Under the pieces are notes generated by a model that made no database searches, was not told where the DNA came from, and was given only the letters and a program-made list of their open reading frames with translations. A DNA stretch of 64,000 bases from Bradyrhizobium sp. B124. GTDB taxonomy: Bacteria > Pseudomonadota > Alphaproteobacteria > Rhizobiales > Xanthobacteraceae. The stretch spans positions 3,782,001 through 3,846,000 of the forward strand of contig NZ_CP152413.1 of NCBI RefSeq assembly GCF_038967635.1, read 5' to 3'. This document shows positions 24,186-32,990 of the stretch, piece by piece. Position 1 is the stretch's first letter. Every line of letters begins with the position of its first letter. Both the position numbers and the translations under genes were made by a program.

Positions 24186-24953
24186 ATGGCCCTTCTCGAC
24201 AATCACATCGCCGTCATCACGGGTGCAGGCTCGGGCATCGGCCGTGCCATCGCCGCGGGCTACGGCCGCGAGGGTGCGCGCGTGGTGCTGCTCGACATGA
24301 ACGGCGATGCCGCGGCGGAAGCGGCCAAGGAGATCCGCGACGCCGGCAGCAAGGCGGAGAGCTTTGCGCTCGACGTGACCAATCTCGACGCCTGTATCGC
24401 GATGGCGAAGCAAATCGCCGACAAGGTCGGACCGGTCTCAATCCTGGTCAACAATGCCGGCATCGCGCGCCGCAACGGTATGCTCGGTGCCGACGAGGCC
24501 GTGATCAAGGATTGGGAAGACATCATCTCGATCAATCTCACCGGCGTCTTCAATGTGACGCATTCGTTCCTCGCACCGCTGCGCAAGAGCAAGGGCCGCA
24601 TCGTCAATATCGGTTCGATCCAGTCCTTCGTGCATCTGCGCACACCGAGCTCACCGGCCTACACCGCCTCAAAGCACGGCGTGCTCGGCTTCACCAAGGC
24701 TTTGGCCGCAGAGCTCGGCAAGGACGGCGTGCGTGTCAACGCGATCGGCCCCGGCTTCATCGAGACGCCGCTGAACGAGAAGGTGCGCGCCAGCAATCCC
24801 GACCTCGTGAAAGTCTTCATGGACCACACCCCGCTCGGCCGCGCCGGCAAGCCCGAGGACATCGTCGGCCCCGCGATCTTCCTCGCCTCGGACCTCTCGG
24901 CCTATGTCTCGGGATCGATCGTGATGGTCGATGGCGGCTACCGGACACTGTGA
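24186..24953 (+). CDS. Short-chain dehydrogenase/reductase
   Basis: 256 aa from ATG 24186 (GAGGAAA RBS). Classical SDR: NAD(P) site TGAGSGIGRA (13-22), NNAG (about 93), catalytic Ser/Tyr/Lys in GSIQSFV...YTASKHG, and the PG-IETP loop. LLDMN after the second strand (acidic Asp) suggests NAD(H). FabG-like overall; substrate not determinable. Confidence 0.92.
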   Translation: MALLDNHIAVITGAGSGIGRAIAAGYGREGARVVLLDMNGDAAAEAAKEIRDAGSKAESFALDVTNLDACIAMAKQIADKVGPVSILVNNAGIARRNGMLGADEAVIKDWEDIISINLTGVFNVTHSFLAPLRKSKGRIVNIGSIQSFVHLRTPSSPAYTASKHGVLGFTKALAAELGKDGVRVNAIGPGFIETPLNEKVRASNPDLVKVFMDHTPLGRAGKPEDIVGPAIFLASDLSAYVSGSIVMVDGGYRTL

Positions 24954-25122
24954 CCGATGGAACCGCAATCGTGGCGATTTCTGGGTATTTTGCTTACAAA
25001 GCAGGGAGTTAGGGGCGCGTTAAGGACTTGTTAACCAAACCGGCACACCGTGGATATACGGGGTAGTTGGTTCTCGATGTCTCCGCCTCATCGACGAGGC
25101 GGGCGTTGATCGGGAGGAGTTC

Positions 25123-25383
25123 ATGTCTTACGCGTCCACCGTACCGTCGCCGGAAGCACTGCTGCCGTCGCTGGCTCCAAATGAAATCGTCCCACTGCTG
25201 ATCGGCGCGACCGTCGATGAGGTCGAGCGGGAACTGGTGCTGCAAACGCTCGCACGCTGCGACGGCAACCGCACCCGTGCCGCGCGCGTGCTCGGACTGT
25301 CGGTGCGGACCTTGCGGAACAAGATCCGCGAATATTCGGCCGACGGCATCGACGTGCCGCACAGCGAGCACGCCGCGGCCTAG
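25123..25383 (+). CDS. Fis-type HTH DNA-binding protein, 86 aa
   Basis: Residues 30-75 VDEVERELVLQTLARCDGNRTRAARVLGLSVRTLRNKI are a Fis/NtrC C-terminal HTH (HTH_8) without receiver or AAA+ domain. FlbD-like C-terminal domains in Rhizobiales look similar. RBS GGAGGAG before ATG. Its stop overlaps that of the convergent acetyltransferase gene. Confidence 0.88.
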   Translation: MSYASTVPSPEALLPSLAPNEIVPLLIGATVDEVERELVLQTLARCDGNRTRAARVLGLSVRTLRNKIREYSADGIDVPHSEHAAA

Positions 25384-26384
25384 ATCGGCAGGTCGATCGC
25401 AAGACGCCGCCAGCGCGACAGCAACGCGGCGTCATCGTCGCCGAGGCAGCGTGCGAGATGCACGTCGGCCACCGCGGTCCGTTGCAGCGTCTGGCCCACC
25501 AGTGCGGTCGCATAGTCCCAATAGCCGCGCCGGCCGTTCGGATCCGCCGCGACCAGGGATTTTGCGAGGATCTCGACATAGATTGCGGTGGCAGCCTTGT
25601 GCCAGAGCTGACCTGCGCGCACCTCAGCTGCGGCCGCGCCGGTCCGCGCCTGCCACATCAGCCAGTAGCTCTCTTCTCCGGCCGCCCAATCCGATGACGG
25701 CAGCGACGGATCAAGACATGGCGAGCGGCACGCGAGTGGCCGCATCGCGCGCGCGTCGCAGAACACGGAGTAGTCAAGCCTGTCGTACCAGCTCGCGCGC
25801 AGCAATCGGCGGATCTCGTCCTGCTCGCTCGCCGCGAGCTGCCGCCCGCCCGCTCGCTCGAGATCGGCGATGATCGCGGCCACGCGATCACGATCAAATG
25901 GCTCGACCTCGAGCACCACGCCGATATTGTTCGGAAACAGCGCATCGAGCATGGCGACCATCTCGCGATAGAACGCGCGCGCCAGGCCGCCGCCGCGCCA
26001 GGCCTTCGCGATGCCGACATGGTTGCAGAAGATCAGGTCGCTTGCGTGATCGTAGGTGAAGAAGCCGAGCCCGATCGCGCGCCCGGCGCCGGCGCGCAGG
26101 ATGAAGCAGCGCGAGTCGAGACGATAGGACATCTCGTGGCCGCCGACGCTGAAGTGTCGCCGCACGCCGACATCATCCGACAACAGCCAACGCACGATGT
26201 CGTCAGGGCTGTCGCGCTCGCTCGCAGGAAACAGCTCTTCATAGAGCGCGAGCACGCCCGTGCTGCGAAAGGCCGCTTCATCAAGCACATCGTGTCGCGT
26301 CACGACGATGTCGAGCGATTGCGGTTCGCCCGCGGCTTCGCGGTACATGCCGTCCAGAACCCGCAACACTCCCTCCGTTGTCAT
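25380..26384 (-). CDS. GNAT-like acetyltransferase, 334 aa
   Basis: N-terminal GNAT-type domain: FFTYDHASDLIFCNHVGIAKAWRGGGLARAFYREMVAMLDALFP has the strand-4/motif-A arrangement (with RGGGLAR in place of Q/RxxGxG/A). The C-terminal 150 residues have no recognised domain. Substrate unknown. Confidence 0.6.
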   Translation of the reverse strand: MTTEGVLRVLDGMYREAAGEPQSLDIVVTRHDVLDEAAFRSTGVLALYEELFPASERDSPDDIVRWLLSDDVGVRRHFSVGGHEMSYRLDSRCFILRAGAGRAIGLGFFTYDHASDLIFCNHVGIAKAWRGGGLARAFYREMVAMLDALFPNNIGVVLEVEPFDRDRVAAIIADLERAGGRQLAASEQDEIRRLLRASWYDRLDYSVFCDARAMRPLACRSPCLDPSLPSSDWAAGEESYWLMWQARTGAAAAEVRAGQLWHKAATAIYVEILAKSLVAADPNGRRGYWDYATALVGQTLQRTAVADVHLARCLGDDDAALLSRWRRLAIDLPI

Positions 26385-26495
26385 ATGCGCATGGAATTAT
26401 GACTGTTGATCGCTTGCATCGGCGCCGGCAGGCAGAATTGAAGCCGTGCTCCAACCTCTGTTACAAGCAACTTCAAATCGCGACGGAGCATAGCA

Positions 26496-27023
26496 GTGGC
26501 TGACGAGACAGTTTCCCGCCAGGGGTCACGAGGGGCACAGGGGCCGCAGGGCCGTCAGGGCGAGCCGGGAAAGCCCGGACCGCAGGGACATCCGGGGCGG
26601 CCGGGGCCCGAAGGTGCGCGCGGCAAGCCGGGTCCGCAGGGCAAGGCCGGCGTGGTCGGAAAGGCTGGCCCCCAGGGCAAGCCGGGGGCGCAAGGCAAGG
26701 CTGGCGTGCAGGGTCCGCGCGGCGAAGCTGGTCCACAGGGCCCGCAAGGTCCGGCCGGCCCGCGCGGTGAAGCCGGCCCGCCCGGCCAATTGCCGTCGAT
26801 CGAGCAGGTGATGCCGTGGCTGCACATGATCTTCGACGCCTGGGAAGACTACAAGCGCACCAAGGAGCGTGAAGCCGCAGAACTCGCCGAACGCGATGCC
26901 GCCGAGCGCGCGGCAGCAGAGGCGATCGCCCTTGACGTCGACGCGATCGATTTCGCTGATGATGACGACGAGGACGACGATCACAAGAAAAAGAAGAAGC
27001 ACCGCAAGAAGGACAAGAAGTAA
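26496..27023 (+). CDS. Collagen-like (Gly-X-Y) protein
   Basis: 175 aa, GTG start. Residues 8-98 are about 30 uninterrupted Gly-X-Y triplets rich in Pro, Gln, Lys and Arg ([19 protein letters not shown]...), predicting a triple helix. A helix follows with [23 protein letters not shown] (trimerising coiled coil?), then an acidic run DDDDEDDD and a lysine-rich tail [12 protein letters not shown]. No signal peptide or anchor, so the cellular place is unclear; collagen-like proteins are usually surface or spore/phage-fibre proteins. Confidence 0.85.
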   Translation: MADETVSRQGSRGAQGPQGRQGEPGKPGPQGHPGRPGPEGARGKPGPQGKAGVVGKAGPQGKPGAQGKAGVQGPRGEAGPQGPQGPAGPRGEAGPPGQLPSIEQVMPWLHMIFDAWEDYKRTKEREAAELAERDAAERAAAEAIALDVDAIDFADDDDEDDDHKKKKKHRKKDKK

Positions 27024-27041
27024 CCCTTCTTGTCCTTGCGC
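27007..27041 (+). terminator. Stem-loop spanning the collagen-like gene stop codon
   Basis: AAGGACAAGAAG (coding) pairs with CTTCTTGTCCTT just past TAA, a 12-bp stem. The stop codon is in the loop. No T-run. Confidence 0.5.
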
Positions 27042-27079
27042 AGCGACACGGCCAGCTATGTCCGTGTCGCGCTCGATGT

Positions 27080-27307
27080 TTACCGCTCCGCGCCAGGATT
27101 GGCCGGAGGATCGGACGGCCGGGCAAGCTGCATGAGCTGGAAGACCCAGCGCATCGCGTAGTACCAGGCAACACCCGCGAACGCCCCGCAGGCCGACAGG
27201 ATGATGACGTTGGCGAGGTCGATCGTGCCGCTCGACCACAGCATGCCGCAGGTCCAGAGAACGGCGAACGCAATCGAACAGAATGTGAGCAGGGCGGCAG
27301 GCTTCAT
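27080..27307 (-). CDS. Small membrane protein, 75 aa
   Basis: From ATG 27307 (CGGAGC upstream). Two hydrophobic segments: LLTFCSIAFAVLWTCGMLW and VIILSACGAFAGVAWYYAM; Pro-rich cytosolic tail. Unknown function. Confidence 0.7.
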   Translation of the reverse strand: MKPAALLTFCSIAFAVLWTCGMLWSSGTIDLANVIILSACGAFAGVAWYYAMRWVFQLMQLARPSDPPANPGAER

Positions 27308-27405
27308 GGCGTTTGCTCCGGGACCGGGGGGAACGGCCATGGTGCCCGCGCGCAGTGCGCCCCACCGTGACCTGCATCACGGAATGCGCGAGCCTCAGCT
27401 TGGCC

Positions 27406-27672
27406 TCAGCCGAACCGCAGCCGCGAACGCTCCCTCGCCTTCTCCGCCTCGACCTCGCGATCGCGCGCCGGCGACGTGGTCTGCAACGAGATCAGGAGCC
27501 TGCGCGCGGCGTCCGAGACCTCGGTCACCGCAACGTTGAAGGCGGCCTCATTGGCCTGCGACGGCTTGTTGAAGCCGGACAGTTTGCGCACGAATTGCAG
27601 CGCGGAAGCGTGGATCTCGTCCTCGGTGGCGGGCGGCTCGAAGTTGAACAGCGTCTTGATATTGCGGCACAT
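27406..27672 (-). CDS. DUF2277 protein
   Basis: 88 aa from ATG 27672. MCRNIKTLFNFEPPATEDEIHASALQFVRKLSGFNKPS is the signature of DUF2277, widespread and uncharacterised. GGAGA RBS. Confidence 0.9.
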   Translation of the reverse strand: MCRNIKTLFNFEPPATEDEIHASALQFVRKLSGFNKPSQANEAAFNVAVTEVSDAARRLLISLQTTSPARDREVEAEKARERSRLRFG

Positions 27673-27791
27673 GTCGGTCTCCCTCGCCCGCACCTCGGGG
27701 CTTGCGTCTCAAAGACGATCGGCTGCTGCAAAATACGACATCGTGGTCTATTCTGGCAGCCTCATCGTCCACTGCGGAAACGAGGTTCCGG

Positions 27792-28037
27792 ATGAGCCAC
27801 GTGATCTACAAGGTCGTCCAGCACGACGGCGGCTGGGCCTATACCGTCGACGGGGTGTTCTCGGAGCCGTTTCCAACCCATGCCGCGGCGCTTGCCGCCG
27901 CCCGGCGCGCCGCCAACGAGCAACGCGTTCCCGGCCGCACCGAAGCGATCCAGTACGAGACGTCGGACGGCAAATGGCTGACCGAAACCGCCTCCGGCAA
28001 CGACCGCCCGGAGACCGAGGTCGAGGACGGCCGCTAG
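27792..28037 (+). CDS. DUF2188-like protein, 81 aa
   Basis: MSHVIYKVVQHDGGWAYTVDGVFSEPFPTHAAALAAARRAANEQR reads as the DUF2188 fold (short beta strands and a helix with A-rich repeat). Start ATG 27792; acidic C-terminus. Function unknown. Confidence 0.75.
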   Translation: MSHVIYKVVQHDGGWAYTVDGVFSEPFPTHAAALAAARRAANEQRVPGRTEAIQYETSDGKWLTETASGNDRPETEVEDGR

Positions 28038-28052
28038 CACGGTCTCGCGGCT

Positions 28053-28769
28053 TCAGAATGGAACCTCGACGCCAAGCCGGTCGAAGAACGCCCGCCCCCG
28101 GTCGGTGATCCGCAACGCGCGCGGAATCCGATGCGGCGCAACGCCGCGCATCGCGACCAGCCGCGCCAGCACGGCATTGGCGAACGGACCCGCGAGATGC
28201 GGCACGCGCTCGGTCCAGTCATTGCAGAGCCGCAGGTGCGGCTGCCGCGCCGGATCGAAATCGATCTCTTCGGCGCGGCACCAGGCCAGCCCCTGCTCGG
28301 TCACGCGACCATCGCGGCCGTCGATGACGACGAGGCGGCGCCGCACCAGCGCATTCGACAGCAGCACGCCGAGGTGGCCCGCCAAATGATGGTAGCAGGT
28401 GCGCGATTGCCTGAGCTGCTCGGCGGGCATCGCGCGCTTGCGCCCGACTGTTGCTTTCGCCGCAAGATCGACCAGGTTCTCGATCAGCGCCGCGACGTCG
28501 TCGTCCCTGATCCGGTAATATCTGAACCTGCCCTGGGCCCACACCGATAGCACGCGCGCATCCACCAGCTTCTGCAGATGCGCGCTGGCGCCTTGCGGCG
28601 AAATGCCGGCCACCGCGGCAAGCTCGCCTGCCGGCAGCGCCTTGCCGTCAGCCAGCGCGCTGACCATGGCCTCGCGCACCGGATCGCCCAATGCCTCGGC
28701 GATCCGCGAAAATCCCGTCTGCACGGATTGGGATGATCTCACCGCATCGTCCTCCGGATCGCGCAACAA
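28053..28769 (-). CDS. ArsR-type winged-helix transcriptional regulator
   Basis: 238 aa. N-terminal wHTH (about 20-95): IAEALGDPVREAMVSALADGKALPAGELAAVAGISPQGASAHLQKLVDARVLSVWAQGRFRYYRI. A long C-terminal ligand-like domain contains LAGHLGVLLSNALVRRRLVV. No metal CxC motif. Divergent from the NTF2-like gene at 28881, which it may control. Confidence 0.87.
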   Translation of the reverse strand: MLRDPEDDAVRSSQSVQTGFSRIAEALGDPVREAMVSALADGKALPAGELAAVAGISPQGASAHLQKLVDARVLSVWAQGRFRYYRIRDDDVAALIENLVDLAAKATVGRKRAMPAEQLRQSRTCYHHLAGHLGVLLSNALVRRRLVVIDGRDGRVTEQGLAWCRAEEIDFDPARQPHLRLCNDWTERVPHLAGPFANAVLARLVAMRGVAPHRIPRALRITDRGRAFFDRLGVEVPF

Positions 28770-28880
28770 CGTCCTATCCGTATTCGCCGCGCCGTGAAAC
28801 TCATTTCAGTTTTTCCTGAAACGTCGCGACAGCCTCTTCCTATCAAATTGGTGCCATCAGACGAACACAAGGGAACAATC

Positions 28881-29282
28881 ATGACAGCCAGCAATACCGA
28901 CGTGGAACGCATCTACAAACTCTGGGACGAGGCCCTCGGCTACAAGGACCTCGAGGCGGCGCTGGCGCTCTATGCGCAAGATGCCTCGATCGAAAGCCCG
29001 CTGGTCCAGCACCTGATGCAGACCACCGACGGGATCGTCCAGGGTCGCGCCGCGCTGCGCGAGTTCATCACGCGCGTGTTCCGCACCAACCCGCCGCAGC
29101 GGCGGCGCTTCAAGCAGGGCTTCTTCAGCGACGGCCGGATCCTCACCTGGGAATATCCGCGCCAGTCGCCGGACGGCGATCAGATGGATCTCGTCGAGGT
29201 CATGGAGATCAGGGACGGCCTGATCCAGCGTCACCGTGTCTATTGGGGATGGTATGCGCTCAACGTGCTGAGGGCGAGCTAA
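28881..29282 (+). CDS. SnoaL/NTF2-like protein, 133 aa
   Basis: VERIYKLWDEALGYKDLEAALALYAQDASIESPLVQ, then GRAALREFI and a C-terminal IRDGLIQRHRVYWGWYAL: the cone-shaped NTF2 fold. RBS AAGGGA before ATG 28881. Enzyme or ligand role unknown; beside a divergent ArsR-type regulator. Confidence 0.82.
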   Translation: MTASNTDVERIYKLWDEALGYKDLEAALALYAQDASIESPLVQHLMQTTDGIVQGRAALREFITRVFRTNPPQRRRFKQGFFSDGRILTWEYPRQSPDGDQMDLVEVMEIRDGLIQRHRVYWGWYALNVLRAS

Positions 29283-29390
29283 GCACATCTTCGCCAGCCG
29301 CGCGGCGCAGCGCTCGGATAACGCCTTTCCGTCATGCTAGGCTTGCGTCGAAGCGGCCGGACAAGCGCGCCGCGCGTGGGGAGAAGTACC

Positions 29391-29510
29391 ATGATCCGTT
29401 TGATCCCGGCGAGCAGCGAAACACGCGGGCACCTCACGACCGGCGACGCCAAATTCTATGCCAGGCAACTGCTTGAGCTGCTGCAGACGGCACCGCAGCA
29501 CATGATGTAG
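29391..29510 (+). CDS. Small protein, 39 aa
   Basis: ATG 29391 after GGGGAGAAG; MIRLIPASSETRGHLTTGDA..., a mostly helical end LLELLQTAPQH. Ends 17 bp before the MmcQ-like gene. Plausible but unproven. Confidence 0.45.
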   Translation: MIRLIPASSETRGHLTTGDAKFYARQLLELLQTAPQHMM

Positions 29511-29527
29511 CGGTCGAGATCGAAGCG

Positions 29528-29875
29528 ATGTCCGCAAATCGCTTCCGCAAGGTCGCGCTGAGCCTGCCCGAGGTGATTGAGGGCGCGCATCACGGCACCG
29601 CCGATTTTCGCGTCGGCAACCGCATCTTCGCAACGCTCGGCTATCCCGACAAGGATTGGGGCATGGTGAAGCTGACGCCGGAGCAACAGGCTGTCGTGGT
29701 CGAGGCCGAGCCGGACATCTTCCGGCCGGTGCCGGGCGGCTGGGGCAAGGGCGGCAGCACCAATGTCCGCCTCGCGAAAGCCGATCAGGTCACGCTACGC
29801 AGCGCGCTCAAAATGGCTCGCGACAATATCGCAGCAAAGCCTGTGAAGAAGGCACGCACGAAGAAGCCGGCCTAA
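29528..29875 (+). CDS. MmcQ/YjbR family protein
   Basis: 115 aa. FRKVALSLPEVIEGAHHGTADFRVGNRIFATLGYPDKDWGMVKLTPEQQ is the YjbR/DUF419 CyaY-like fold, thought to bind DNA. Lys-rich tail. Function not established in the family. Confidence 0.88.
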   Translation: MSANRFRKVALSLPEVIEGAHHGTADFRVGNRIFATLGYPDKDWGMVKLTPEQQAVVVEAEPDIFRPVPGGWGKGGSTNVRLAKADQVTLRSALKMARDNIAAKPVKKARTKKPA

Positions 29876-30033
29876 GCGCGACGATCCCGCACTGCATCAC
29901 GGACAACAGCGCTGCCTCGCTGATTCTTTGGGCATGCATCTCGTGCGCGGTTCGTGCCTAATCGCACCAACATCGGATTCGCGCGCGGGACGCTGCGCGC
30001 GTGTCACGCACAAGGCTGTTGCGGAGGGATGCA

Positions 30034-30387
30034 ATGCGAAGGCTCACGCATGGCGCGATGCTTGCGTGGCTCGCCATGACGGCGGGCGCAGCGCTGGCGT
30101 TCGACAACGGCCAGTACGACAACGTGCCGCCCGATATCCGCGCCTGGTTCAAGAGCGTGATCGCTCCGAACGGCGTGCCGTGCTGCGATATCTCCGACGG
30201 CCATCGCACGAGCTATGACGTTCGGGGCGGCGCCTATTGGGTGCCGATCGAGGGCGAATGGATGATGGTGCCGGAGCGCGCGATCATCCGCGATCGCGGC
30301 AACCCGGTCGGCGAGGCCGTGGTGTGGTACGTGCACCACCGCGGCAACATCATCATCAGCTGCTTCGTTCCGGCGGACGCGGTTTGA
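30034..30387 (+). CDS. Exported protein, 117 aa
   Basis: ATG 30034 after GGAGGGA. Signal peptide ending near AGAALA. The mature part has VPCCDISDGHRTSYDVRGGAYWVPIEGEWMMVPERAII and a CF near the end (Cys cluster CC). This type of small periplasmic protein is common and unnamed in Bradyrhizobium. Confidence 0.75.
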   Translation: MRRLTHGAMLAWLAMTAGAALAFDNGQYDNVPPDIRAWFKSVIAPNGVPCCDISDGHRTSYDVRGGAYWVPIEGEWMMVPERAIIRDRGNPVGEAVVWYVHHRGNIIISCFVPADAV

Positions 30388-30522
30388 CGCGCCGCCACGC
30401 AGTCGCGCCAATTTGAAACAGATACCTCCTGTTAACCTTACTTTTTAACCAATAATTAAGGATGAGTTTGCGGGCACCCTCAGGCGCGGCCTAGCGTCTG
30501 GGGAAATGCTCCGTAACCGCGA

Positions 30523-30978
30523 GTGGTGCCGGCCATGGCTTGTCGAACAATGGCTCATCGACCAATGGTGTATCGAACATATGGGGCGCTGATGGCGTCC
30601 CTCGGCGTTGCAGCGCTGCTGTTTGCTTCCTCGACCGCGACCTATGCGAGGTCCGGAGCGGCGCCGCGCGGTACGTTTTCCGCGCACCATCCAGCCTTCC
30701 GTCATCATGTGCGCGTGCCCGGCATCGTGTTGCCGGGGACAAGCGGATATTACGAGGACGCCGTCGCCGGCGTTCCCTTCGCCGCCGAGGTCCCGGCGCC
30801 GGCGTCGAACGACGTTCGCTACACCTACACTCAGGACGTGCCCTGGGATTGGGCGCATCGATATCCGCCGGCCGTGGTGCTGTCGGATCGCCCCTATGTG
30901 TCGAGCTGCCCCACCGAGAGCGTGACGGTGCCCGGCCGCGACGGCGATCGCACCATCAACATCATCCGCTGCTACTGA
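30523..30978 (+). CDS. Exported protein, about 151 aa
   Basis: Signal-like segment YGALMASLGVAALLFASSTATYARS, then a Tyr/Pro-rich chain with a C-terminal pair of Cys (SSCPTESVTVPG...IIRCY). Start uncertain (ATG 30535, 30550 or 30589 also in frame). Unknown function. The terminator at 31008 follows. Confidence 0.65.
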   Translation: MVPAMACRTMAHRPMVYRTYGALMASLGVAALLFASSTATYARSGAAPRGTFSAHHPAFRHHVRVPGIVLPGTSGYYEDAVAGVPFAAEVPAPASNDVRYTYTQDVPWDWAHRYPPAVVLSDRPYVSSCPTESVTVPGRDGDRTINIIRCY

Positions 30979-31007
30979 CGATCACGCCATCCGGACCGAG
31001 AAAACGA

Positions 31008-31040
31008 AAGAGGCCGCCCGCAAGGACGGCCTCTCGCATT
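31008..31040 (+). terminator. Intrinsic terminator
   Basis: AGAGGCCG / CGGCCTCT stem-loop followed by CGCATTTTT, between the exported-protein gene and the end of bfr; may serve both strands. Confidence 0.75.
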
Positions 31041-31074
31041 TTTGAAAGCCAACCTCCGAGTGCGAAGAGGCCGA

Positions 31075-31563
31075 TCAGGACTCCTCGCCCTTCAGATGAC
31101 CGACGTGCTTCTGGGTGTAGAGCTCAAGACCGATGCGCTTGATCAGGTCGAGCTGGGTCTCGAGGAAATCGATGTGGTCTTCCTCGTCCTTCATCAGCTG
31201 CTCGAACAGGTCGCGGCTGACATAGTCCTTGACGCCGTGGCAGTAGGTCGCCGCCTCCTGATAGAGCGTTCGAGCGCCGATCTCGGCGGCCAGGTCACAC
31301 TCGATGATCTCCTTGACGTCCTGACCGATCTTCAGGGGATCGAGCACCTGCAGGTTCGGGAAGCCGTCGAGGAACAGGATGCGATCGACGAATTTGTCGG
31401 CGTGCTCCATCTCCTCGATGGATTCCTTGCGCCAGACCTTGCCCATCTCCAGGAGGCCCCAATTGTTGAGCATCCGGTAGTGCAACCAGTACTGATTGAT
31501 GGCGGTCAGTTCGCTGCGCAGCCCCTTGTTCAGATAATCGATGACCTTCGGGTCGCCTTGCAT
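31075..31563 (-). CDS. bfr: Bacterioferritin
   Basis: 162 aa from ATG 31563, usual length. Stores iron as a 24-mer with haem at subunit interfaces. Seen: ferroxidase ligands E18 (RSELTAINQYW), E51 and H54 (EEMEHADKF), further E/H in YCHG and DEEDHIDFLE, and haem ligand M52. bfd follows upstream on the same strand, 227 bp away. A perfect ICE palindrome 43 bp before the start indicates control by Irr. Confidence 0.97.
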   Translation of the reverse strand: MQGDPKVIDYLNKGLRSELTAINQYWLHYRMLNNWGLLEMGKVWRKESIEEMEHADKFVDRILFLDGFPNLQVLDPLKIGQDVKEIIECDLAAEIGARTLYQEAATYCHGVKDYVSRDLFEQLMKDEEDHIDFLETQLDLIKRIGLELYTQKHVGHLKGEES

Positions 31564-31605
31564 GATCCACTCCACCTGTCGCGGCCAAAACCGGCCAGCA
31601 CTGAA

Positions 31606-31622
31606 TTTAGAACGCTTCTAAA
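31606..31622 (-). promoter_or_regulatory. Iron-control element (Irr box) of bfr
   Basis: TTTAGAACGCTTCTAAA, a perfect 7-3-7 palindrome equal to the rhizobial ICE consensus TTTAGAA-N3-TTCTAAA. It starts 43 bp upstream of the bfr ATG. Irr binds such sites when iron is low and represses storage genes. Confidence 0.9.
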
Positions 31623-31789
31623 TCAGATTGTTGGTGAGAGCAACCCTTCGCGGAAGCTGCGCGTGGATAACCGGATTTGGGGGATTTGCGGAGACAGAGC
31701 GTTTCCGGCGGCGTGGCAGCCGGATCGCATGAAGAACACGCGTTGAAACGGGAAGCTTCGGTTCTGCGTCGATCAGAACCGGAAATGGC

Positions 31790-32062
31790 TTAGCAGGCCG
31801 CGAGCGCGAATTCGGCCGGCTCGGCGTCTTCGTTGGCGGCGTGCGGATGGCCGCTGTGGGGGCAGCCGGAGCAGCAGGCCTTGGCGCAGGGGCCAAGCGC
31901 CTCGTCGATGATCGCCTTGATGGTGCGCGCGCAGCGGCCGCATTCGGCGCTACAGCCGAGGCAGCCATAAACCTGCTTTGCGCTTCGTGTCACAGACTCG
32001 CCGCCATTGACGGCATTGCGGACATCGTGGTCGCTGAGGACGTTACAGGAACAGACAATCAT
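31790..32062 (-). CDS. bfd: Bacterioferritin-associated ferredoxin
   Basis: 90 aa from ATG 32062. N-terminal IVCSCNVLSDHDV and YGCLGCSAECGRC give the [2Fe-2S] cysteines (C4, C6, C34, C37, with extra C41, C44). It supplies electrons to release iron from bacterioferritin. A Cys/His-rich tail (CAKACCSGCPHSGHPH) is longer than in E. coli Bfd. Its own promoter lies upstream with a degenerate ICE. Confidence 0.92.
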   Translation of the reverse strand: MIVCSCNVLSDHDVRNAVNGGESVTRSAKQVYGCLGCSAECGRCARTIKAIIDEALGPCAKACCSGCPHSGHPHAANEDAEPAEFALAAC

Positions 32063-32176
32063 CAGATGAGGCGGGTCCAACGGGTGATGCTCGCTAATAT
32101 GGATATTGTCGGCGCCGGCCGGATGCAAAGGGAAAAGCCGGTTCTTGTAGCAATTCCAAACTGATGCGGGATTCAT

Positions 32177-32193
32177 ATTGGAATGAATCTAAA
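32177..32193 (-). promoter_or_regulatory. Degenerate iron-control element upstream of bfd
   Basis: Minus strand TTTAGATTCATTCCAAT, 11 of 14 consensus positions of TTTAGAA-N3-TTCTAAA, 115 bp before the bfd ATG. The rest of 32063-32447 shows no gene. Confidence 0.55.
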
Positions 32194-32447
32194 ACGGTCG
32201 GCCCTGCCTTTCGGGAATAGGAAGCCCATCAGGCCGGTCTACCGGGCCAATCCCGGCTTCCACCACTGCAAGCACCGGTTCACTGCGGCTACAAGCTTGT
32301 GCGTTGCAAGATATGCCAAAAGCTGCAAGCATTTGGACGCGAATACGGCAGCGTCGTTCATTGATCATTCAAGCGGAATATGGAACCCTTCTGGCGAGAC
32401 AGATCGCCAACGTACGCTGTCCCTGCTCCCGTGAGAAAGGTGAGGTC

Positions 32448-32753
32448 ATGAAGAAGACATTGCTGGCGCTTTGCGCCGCCGCCACTCTGGCGGTTTCGGC
32501 CGTGGCGGTGCCCGCCCCCGCCCAGGCACAACGCGGTGTCGCCGCTGGCGTCGCTGCGGGATTGATCGGTGGTGCCATCGTCGGTGGCGCGATCGCTTCG
32601 CAGAACGGCTACTACGGTCCGGGCTATGGCTACTACGCGCCCGGTCCGGCCTATGTCGCCGAGCCCGGTTACGGTCCCGATTGCTTCTGGCAGCGCCAGC
32701 GGTTCTGGGACGGCTACACATGGCGCGTTCGCCGAGTGCGCGTTTGCGATTGA
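32448..32753 (+). CDS. Small exported glycine-zipper protein, 101 aa
   Basis: Start ATG 32448 with GAGGT RBS. Signal peptide (MKKTLLALCAAATLAVSAVAV...AQA), then a glycine-zipper segment GVAAGVAAGLIGGAIVGGAIA and a Tyr/Gly/Pro region, ending RFWDGYTWRVRRVRVCD. Paralogue of the next gene; the pair arose by tandem duplication. Envelope localisation likely; function unknown. Confidence 0.8.
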   Translation: MKKTLLALCAAATLAVSAVAVPAPAQAQRGVAAGVAAGLIGGAIVGGAIASQNGYYGPGYGYYAPGPAYVAEPGYGPDCFWQRQRFWDGYTWRVRRVRVCD

Positions 32754-32990
32754 TCGCCGTTCATCTCGATTAATTCGAACCAGATGTCCCGGAAAACCGA
32801 CTGTTTGTCCGGGACGTCTGCTGTAGAAGGCCAGAAAAAACCGCTTTTCTGCGCGATGAGCCTGCCGACGTTTACTTTCGGTTGACTGTTCTGCGCTGTT
32901 TAGCAAGACAGCAGTTCGAGATCAGCGTGTGAGTCACCTAAAACCCGGCGCCGAACCACGACGCCACCACCTTCCAGGAGAGCCAAAGAC

